Positions 58,526-64,000 of a DNA stretch of 64,000 nucleotides are shown here, one piece after another. Below the pieces are notes generated by a model that saw only the letters and a program-made list of their open reading frames with translations, did no database searches and was not told the origin of the DNA. Each line of letters opens with the position of its first letter. The stretch's first letter is position 1. Made by a program: the position numbers and the translations under genes. Origin of the DNA: Sisyra terminalis (lineage: Eukaryota > Arthropoda > Insecta > Neuroptera > Sisyridae); contig OY292278.1 in assembly GCA_958496175.1 (NCBI GenBank), forward strand, positions 12,834,001 through 12,898,000, read 5' to 3'.

Positions 58526-59636
58526 TCATTGTATAATTTTTACTTTTGGTTTTTGGTCTACATCATCATCAACGGACAAGACTAACATTTTATCTATTAA
58601 ATACCATAAATACTGGCAGAACTTCTGTAAAGCTAATTCTAAGATCCATTTGTCTATTTTTTTTCGTAAGTTTTTATGGCCTATAAAAAGCACAAAAAAA
58701 TCACCAGATAAGGTGCTTTTAAAGCCAAATTGCATTGCAGCCAAGGCATAGTGTTGGATGTCAATAGTTAATGCGAGTAAATTAATTTTCAATAGTCATC
58801 TTTGGTGATTTCTTTAGTTAACTCAATTCGGTAAGATTCAAATATTTTGTTCATTTCCGATACATTGAGGCATAAAAACTTTTCTGTAATACTCTAAATT
58901 TTCTTGAAATCAGTTTTTTTCCAATTTGCACAGAAATTTATCAACAATCGAATGTCAAGACTTTTTAATTGTCTGACTAATTTTTTCTTCAAACATGCCT
59001 TTGAACATTAATTCGTAGACGTAATGGCAGCAAGTAAAAGGGAGCAATTCTTTAAGTTTAAGTTTAAGAAGCACAAAAGTTACATTAATACAACCTGTAT
59101 AAGAAGTAATAGTACCACAACAAAGAATCTGAACTTTATTTTCAAGATTCCAGTCAATACTGGCGTTCCAAACTGCCTGTTCTCCTTCCCGAAGAGCTGT
59201 CCAATTTTGGTACAGCAATAAGATGTTCTTAATTACCAAATGGAATAACAATCAGTAATCGTTCTTCTTTTGATTTTCATGCATTTAAAGCCAGAAAAAG
59301 ATTTCCATCCTAATGAACAGTTACTGTATCTGGTACTCATTTTGGGAATCGACTTTTATAGCTTTTCGTGCTCTTTAACAGCTGTTCCCACGAATTCTTT
59401 GAATAGAGAAACCTACTAATAAGAAATTTACAATTGTTATATCTCAGTGCCCCAATAATTGCTTCAGCGGTAAACACACAATTTCTTATATTGAACTGAC
59501 GCCCATAAAATACTAACACTAATTTTGGAGTTATGGAATTTTTCCATGTTAAAGTTTCATTTGTATTGAATTGTGTGCTAGTAGTTGAAATGGGCAAATT
59601 TACTTGTATATCCGTTATTTCAGAATCAGAAGACAA
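58526..59636 (-). pseudogene. Decayed gene of an uncharacterised, probably TE-borne protein family
   Basis: Three open pieces on the minus strand plus the gaps between them form one ancestral reading: MSSDSEITDIQVN.., LVFYGRQFNIRNCVF, AEAIIGALRYNNCKFL (59636-59340); DG..LALNA*KSKEERLLIV and HLIAVPKLDSSSG (59330-59190, with in-frame stops); AVWNASIDWNLENKVQIL, a GTITSYTGCINVTFVLL block and a C-C-H-Y segment (59180-59050); and KFCQYLWYLIDKMLVLSV (58620-58560). From memory, this order resembles a repeated arthropod/cnidarian family with D-T-T..N-T-G, C-R-H-H and LWYL.EELV.L motifs. The first Asp of D-T-T is Gly here. Function is unknown. A nuclease-like fold is only a guess. Confidence 0.7.
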
Positions 59637-61934
59637 ATTTTCTTGTAGAAGTATTTAGTTTTCTTTTTTTTTTATAAATTTCACTAAATTAACTATATTG
59701 TCGCTAGTTTTTTAACATAGTTTGGTAAAGATTTAATCGATTTATGTGCAATTTCTCTATAAATAATGCATTCGCAAATAGATTTGCGCATTCATTAACT
59801 CATAAATTCATTTCACGAATATTATAGAACAGAACTGCTTGTCCTTGTCCGTTTTAGGGAAGTTTGGAGTCGGTAATTTAATGTTTTAAGTTTCCTATTA
59901 AAAATATTTCCATTTTAGAACTGCATAGTTTCACCAACATGTTGACTAACTGAAAAAAAATAATTTTACTTGTTAAACAAATAAGCCATAGAAAGCACAT
60001 CCATACGTTAACTTCCGTGTGTCTTCGTATACAATTATTGGAATGTTTCGATACAAGTCGGCAGTGGTTGCAGTAGTTCTAGGGGCATGAAAATTTATTT
60101 TCAATAGTTTTAACATCATTTAAATAAAATTAAGGGGTATGCGTTAAAAAAATAAGTTTTATTTTTTTGAGCCACCCTTATGGTCAGGGGTATCCAACGT
60201 TAATAGTTAAATATACAAGCTTTATTTAAATCTAAAAAAATGTTCTAAAATGGGTTACAGTTTTCTGCAATAGTTGCAATACTAGAACAAGAATTTTGTA
60301 AAGCATACTTATTAAATAAAATTTATCTCCTAATGCTAAAACTTTGATTTGAAAATAAAATTTTGGTCTCCCAATATCCATTGTCAAAACCATTTTCCTT
60401 CAAGAAAAACGTGAATATATTTAAACTGATATGTCACAAGTGTTGAAATGAAAGAAAAAGAAATGAATTATATACCCAACATTTATATTTTGCGCTATGA
60501 AAATATATTCCACTCTATTAACTTTTTGTTCGCGGAATTGGCTTCATAGGCATAACACGCAATTTATCATTTCCTAAATACAAACTTTTAAGTCTCCTAA
60601 ATTGTATTATTTTTTACGCAATATTACCGTAAAGTCTGTTAAAATTTCATATGTATTGATGGCATTTCGTGAAAACATTCTTATAAAATAGTATAAGATT
60701 AAGTTTTTTTTTCTCCATTTTAATACCATTGAATTTTGTTTAATAAAAGAGAGATATGAAAATATGATTTCTTTAGTGGGTTTTAAAATGAATGCGATTT
60801 ATTTTTAAAGTCAAGGCATATATTGAAGATTACCATTGAATGTAATTTCTATTGAGAAAATAAATTAAATTAACTTACAATGAATGTGGGAGATAAAAGG
60901 TATTAAGGAGAACGTTTTATATTAAAATTCAAACGAATTATTTCTATCATAAAGATGAATGAACAATGATTACTTTATAATATTTGTCATATTCAAACCT
61001 CAAAATATGTAATTTAATTTCGCTTTTTATAAATTTTGTATAAAATTTTACTCAAATATGAGCTTAAATATTAAATTTAAAAACATGTAGTGATTTGTAT
61101 ATTTTTATTGTGAAAGAATTTTTGATGGCAATTTTCTTAATGTGAAAATGATTTTTTAATTCTGCATCGAGGCGAAATAATTCACTTTTCAAGTAGATGG
61201 GAACTTAACGGCGTGGTCTTACTTATTGGAGAATATTTTTTTTTTATTAGGCAAATATATCTTGAAACTGTACTTCGGAGTATTAGCCGTAAGGTGTTTC
61301 TTGGAAATCAGAACATCTTCGGGTTTTCTTTTGATTTGAAAACAACATGGAAATTGTGTTTCTCCGACTGCAAATTAGTTTCTTTATCCGTTGATGCTTT
61401 GAATGTAAAGTAGAAATTCCGCCTTTTCTCAACGGACGTGATTCATATAATATATATATCAGTACGTCAACAATATCATACCCCACATTGGAAATTATGT
61501 CAAAAATATAATGTAGGTAAAAAAATATTGACAAGAAAAGATGTCTTGAAAAAATATTATTGAAATTTGGGACTTGAAACTTGTATCAGGGTTTTTTGTT
61601 CATTCATGTGAAAGCTACTCTTCACAATGACCAAATTTATTTAACTAATATGTAGTTATGGAAATTTTTATCTTCACATTATATTCATTGAAATAATCAA
61701 ACCATAAATTAAAAAAAAATGTATATTTTCTTATACATTTTTTGCATTACTTTTTCGAAAAGTTTTTGTAAATTTGGCAATAATTGAATCTTACATTTGA
61801 CAGAAGAATTAGAATGGTTCAAAAGGGATCATTAGATTTTTTGGGAGATCATTCGTACAAATTCTAAAGGTTTTCTTCTTTTTTCTAAACTCAATTCCTA
61901 TTTTATATCCCTCTTCTCTAAGATGAATTAATCC
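59637..61934. other. AT-rich stretch, nothing recognised
   Basis: Frames at 61213-61413 (plus) and 61283-61534 (minus) overlap and lack motifs. There is an ATATAT run near 61448. No repeats were recognised. Confidence 0.5.
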
Positions 61935-62095
61935 AAAAAAGAATGTGTATACAATATATAGAATATATTGCGGTCCAATTTATGTAGTATAATTTAATAT
62001 AATAATATATAAAAATCATACCATAAACATAAATTTGGACAGAAGTTCAAACAAAAACATTCGTGACATATTGCCCAGATACGTATTTCGATTGT

Positions 62096-62490
62096 AAAAT
62101 CCACCCAAATTTGGATTTTTCAACGGTTCTAAAGATAAAATTCCGGACATACAAAAATCAGGAATTTATGAAATCCCTTGCACGGGCTGTGATAAAAGCT
62201 ACGTCGGTCAGACTAGAAAACAAATAGGGGTTAGGTATAAGGAACATCTGGCAAACATAAAATATGCAAGAGGAGAAAAATCATGTGTGGCAGAACATGC
62301 ACTGGAAACAGGGCATACATTTGCAGCAAGCTAGACTTCTAAAAAGTGTTTTAAAAACCGCACAAACCGATTGGATGCACTCGAAATCATAGAAATTGTT
62401 AAAAGAAAGGGAAAGGTACTAAATTGGGAAAACGGACCAATTCAAAATTCGGCACTTTTCGGGTTGCTTACGAAGGATTCAGTGAAAGTA
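62096..62490 (+). pseudogene. PLE C-terminal GIY-YIG endonuclease, broken
   Basis: NPPKFGFFNGSKDKIPDIQK leads into GIYEIPCTGCDKSYVGQTRK, VRYKEHLANIK, CVAEHALETGHTF, then an in-frame TAG at 62332-62334, LDALEIIEIVKRKG and LNWENGP. It contains GIY, Y-V-G-Q-T (the YIG equivalent), the conserved Arg/His segment and the late Glu of the GIY-YIG nuclease, plus the C-P-x-C-like Cys pair typical of Penelope. It nicks target DNA for reverse transcription in live elements. The reverse transcriptase part is absent and the TAG disables this copy. Confidence 0.92.
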
Positions 62491-62619
62491 AAGAAATTTG
62501 GACCCCCCCCTCCATAACCACATCGCAAAAAGAGAAATGCACGACTTATAAATTGAGGTCAATCCGTGATTATTTTGTGAATCACCACAAAGCAGTTACG
62601 GAATGATCCAAACTACTTG

Positions 62620-62665
62620 ATGACCACTGATGAAGGTTGCTTGGCAATCGAAATACGTATCTGTG
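62620..62665 (+). ncRNA. Hammerhead ribozyme-like motif (PLE subfamily A)
   Basis: CCA-CTGATGA (62627-62633)-A, stem II GGTTGC/GCAATC (six pairs, one G-U) with a three-base loop, GAAA (62650-62653), self-complementary ATACGTAT, then C and TGTGC (originally TGGGC by comparison with 62070-62090). This is the longest trans stem III of the subfamilies here (eight bases) and the best stem II. Confidence 0.82.
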
Positions 62666-62847
62666 CAATACGTCACGAATATTTTTGTTTGAACTTCTGC
62701 TTAAATTTATGTTTATGACATGATTTTTATATATTATTATATTAAATTATACTACATAAATTGGACCGCAATATATTCTATATATTGTATACACGGTATA
62801 ACTGTTCAAAGTCAGCGAAAAAATCTTATTTTGGTTAAAAAAGAATG

Positions 62848-63460
62848 GTGTGGAAATCATGGTTTTCAAATAGGTAAAAAATTCTCAAATAAATTTTGAT
62901 TAGAATTGAAAAAAAATGCTTTTCTCTATAGAGCTTAGTACTGTAGGAAGAAAATTGAAGAAGCTTAAGGTGAATCTAAATGGATGCAAAAGTAATGAAG
63001 ACTTACTGTATGGATTAATGATAGTATCCAAAGACTTGCATTAAAAAAAAATTAAAGAGGAAAATAGAATGCATAATTTTGATGTACTTTATTTACAAAC
63101 TCAATAGTATAAAATTAATAAAAAGATTTTCTTTTTATAACTTAGCTTGATAACATTAAAGTACAAGGCATATTTTTATCCTAATAATTGTTCTAGTCTC
63201 CTAAAATTATGCTTCTGTGATAATTTTTTTTAGTAGATCTCAATCCTGATTGGTGACAAGATTTATTACCATTTGCTGTTAATATTTTGAACCAAATATT
63301 ATTAAGACTAGGTTAGACAATTAAGCAATTTCTTAGTTTCCTCATTAGTTATATTAATGTAGAAAAATTGGAAGAAATACTTTCAAAAGCATTTTCTTAT
63401 ACCACAAAACTTGATTTGATACATAACGTATTATAATTTTGTACTAGATATATGTACCGT
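62848..63460. other. AT-rich stretch, nothing recognised
   Basis: No supportable feature was found between the PLE and the foldback pair at 63.46 kb. Confidence 0.5.
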
Positions 63461-63690
63461 TTATTTTTAAAGTGAGTCAAGTCCATTTCAAGAACAATCC
63501 CTATAGTGTTATCATTTTTAACCATAGCAACATAAGATACTAAGGAGGAGGGAATAATTAAGGGAATAATGAAATCAGTAATTTTTGAAAACTTAGCAGT
63601 TAAATAATTAACATACTTTTTTCTAGTTACAAGAAGAATCACCATTTAGACCGTCCTTGAAATGGACTTACACCACTTTCAAAATAAACG
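63461..63690. repeat. Short foldback pair (GTCCATTTCAAGGAC family), copy 2
   Basis: TTTATTTTTAAAGTGAGTC and AAGTCCATTTCAAGAACA (63461-63496) face GACCGTCCTTGAAATGGACT and TACACCACTTTCAAAATAAA (63649-63688), an inverted pair with about 40-bp arms. The 19190-19466 pair is the same family. The 82-codon minus frame at 63397-63645 spans it and shows no domain. Confidence 0.6.
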
Positions 63691-64000
63691 AGTCATATGT
63701 TAATATTATCTCTAATTTCAATAAATGTACCCGAACTAGGTCTTAATTAAAAAAAAACACTAATTGAAAATCAAATCAAGAAAAATTGATTAATGTGGAA
63801 CACTTTATATGAACTCATTGTTCAATGTTAATCAAATTAAACTTTCGCCTCATTACAAACCAATTTATTTCCATTTCGCATGCACTGTTAACTGTTTATT
63901 GACAATTCACTTCAAGTATATTTTCACTTGGAAAAGTTTCACAAATAACATTCGATGATTTCAATGGACAAAATCAAATATCATTTGAATCGAATTGTTT
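63691..64000. other. AT-rich end of window, nothing recognised
   Basis: No supportable feature to the window edge. Confidence 0.5.

Larger units (their letters stand above)
61946..62836 (+). mobile_element. Penelope-like element, 5'-truncated, with inverted 5' terminus (subfamily A)
   Basis: An exact 11-bp duplication AAAAAAGAATG flanks it (61935-61945 and 62837-62847). The order is an inverted partial terminus (61946-62095), the C-terminal coding end with GIY-YIG endonuclease (62096-62480), and a full 3' terminus (about 62490-62836) with hammerhead-like motif. The 5' piece is the reverse complement of 62640-62800. This arrangement, with inverted terminal repeats and short variable target duplications, is characteristic of PLEs. 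The copy inside the mariner at 21.6 kb shares the same two end points. Confidence 0.92.

Noticed and set aside
1..64000. CRISPR array, bacterial operon or phage system
   Set aside because: No regularly spaced direct repeats with unique spacers and no prokaryotic gene layout; composition and repeats are those of an arthropod nuclear genome.

Overview
This window looks like AT-rich nuclear DNA from an arthropod, most likely an insect. The evidence is the very high A+T content, the lack of dense gene packing, one exon with a eukaryotic splice donor, and a repeat set typical of insects: mariner, Jockey-like and other LINE fragments, non-autonomous Helitrons, Penelope-like elements, foldback elements and a tRNA-derived SINE. 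The sequence alone does not identify the species or order.

Host signal is sparse. The best candidate gene is a low-AT exon near 29.5-30.09 kb. It encodes a Cys-rich start and a Ser/Ala-rich segment and ends in a consensus donor (CG|GTAAGA). The rest of that gene lies outside the window or was not recognised. A second candidate host locus is at 51.4-52.2 kb, where heat-shock-element-like sites stand upstream of a 24-codon reading frame and a polyadenylation signal. Two lower-AT islands (22.54-22.98 and 52.3-52.8 kb) may be non-coding exons or promoters. The remaining reading frames are mostly short and unconvincing.

Mobile DNA dominates. (1) Penelope-like element (PLE) termini occur at about nine places (21.6, 24.5, 30.2/31.3, 36.0, 37.5, 39.9, 46.3, 50.4, 55.5 and 62.6 kb). 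Most are inverted repeats around a short motif with the hammerhead ribozyme core CUGANGA / stem II / GAAA / palindromic ACGU. At least seven sequence subfamilies are present. PLE protein remnants lie at 15.1-15.7 kb (reverse transcriptase) and 62.1-62.5 kb (GIY-YIG endonuclease). (2) Long near-perfect palindromes lie at 13.4-14.4, 30.2-31.2 and 41.0-42.4 kb, with a damaged relative at 53.1-53.7 kb. Two are flanked by exact 8-bp target duplications, and one of these can be checked against an uninterrupted copy of its target in the window. (3) Two Helitrons of one family are at 7.46-8.22 and 36.23-37.37 kb. (4) A mariner at 20.72-22.23 kb is interrupted by a PLE. (5) LINE fragments lie at about 11, 12, 18, 32, 39 and 50.7 kb. 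(6) A decayed protein gene of a poorly characterised, probably TE-borne family is at 58.5-59.6 kb.

The insertions are nested and give a relative order: PLE into mariner, palindrome into a PLE terminus, and Helitron between PLE termini. The most notable system is the dense, diverse set of PLE-associated mini-hammerhead ribozymes together with the large hairpin-forming palindromes.
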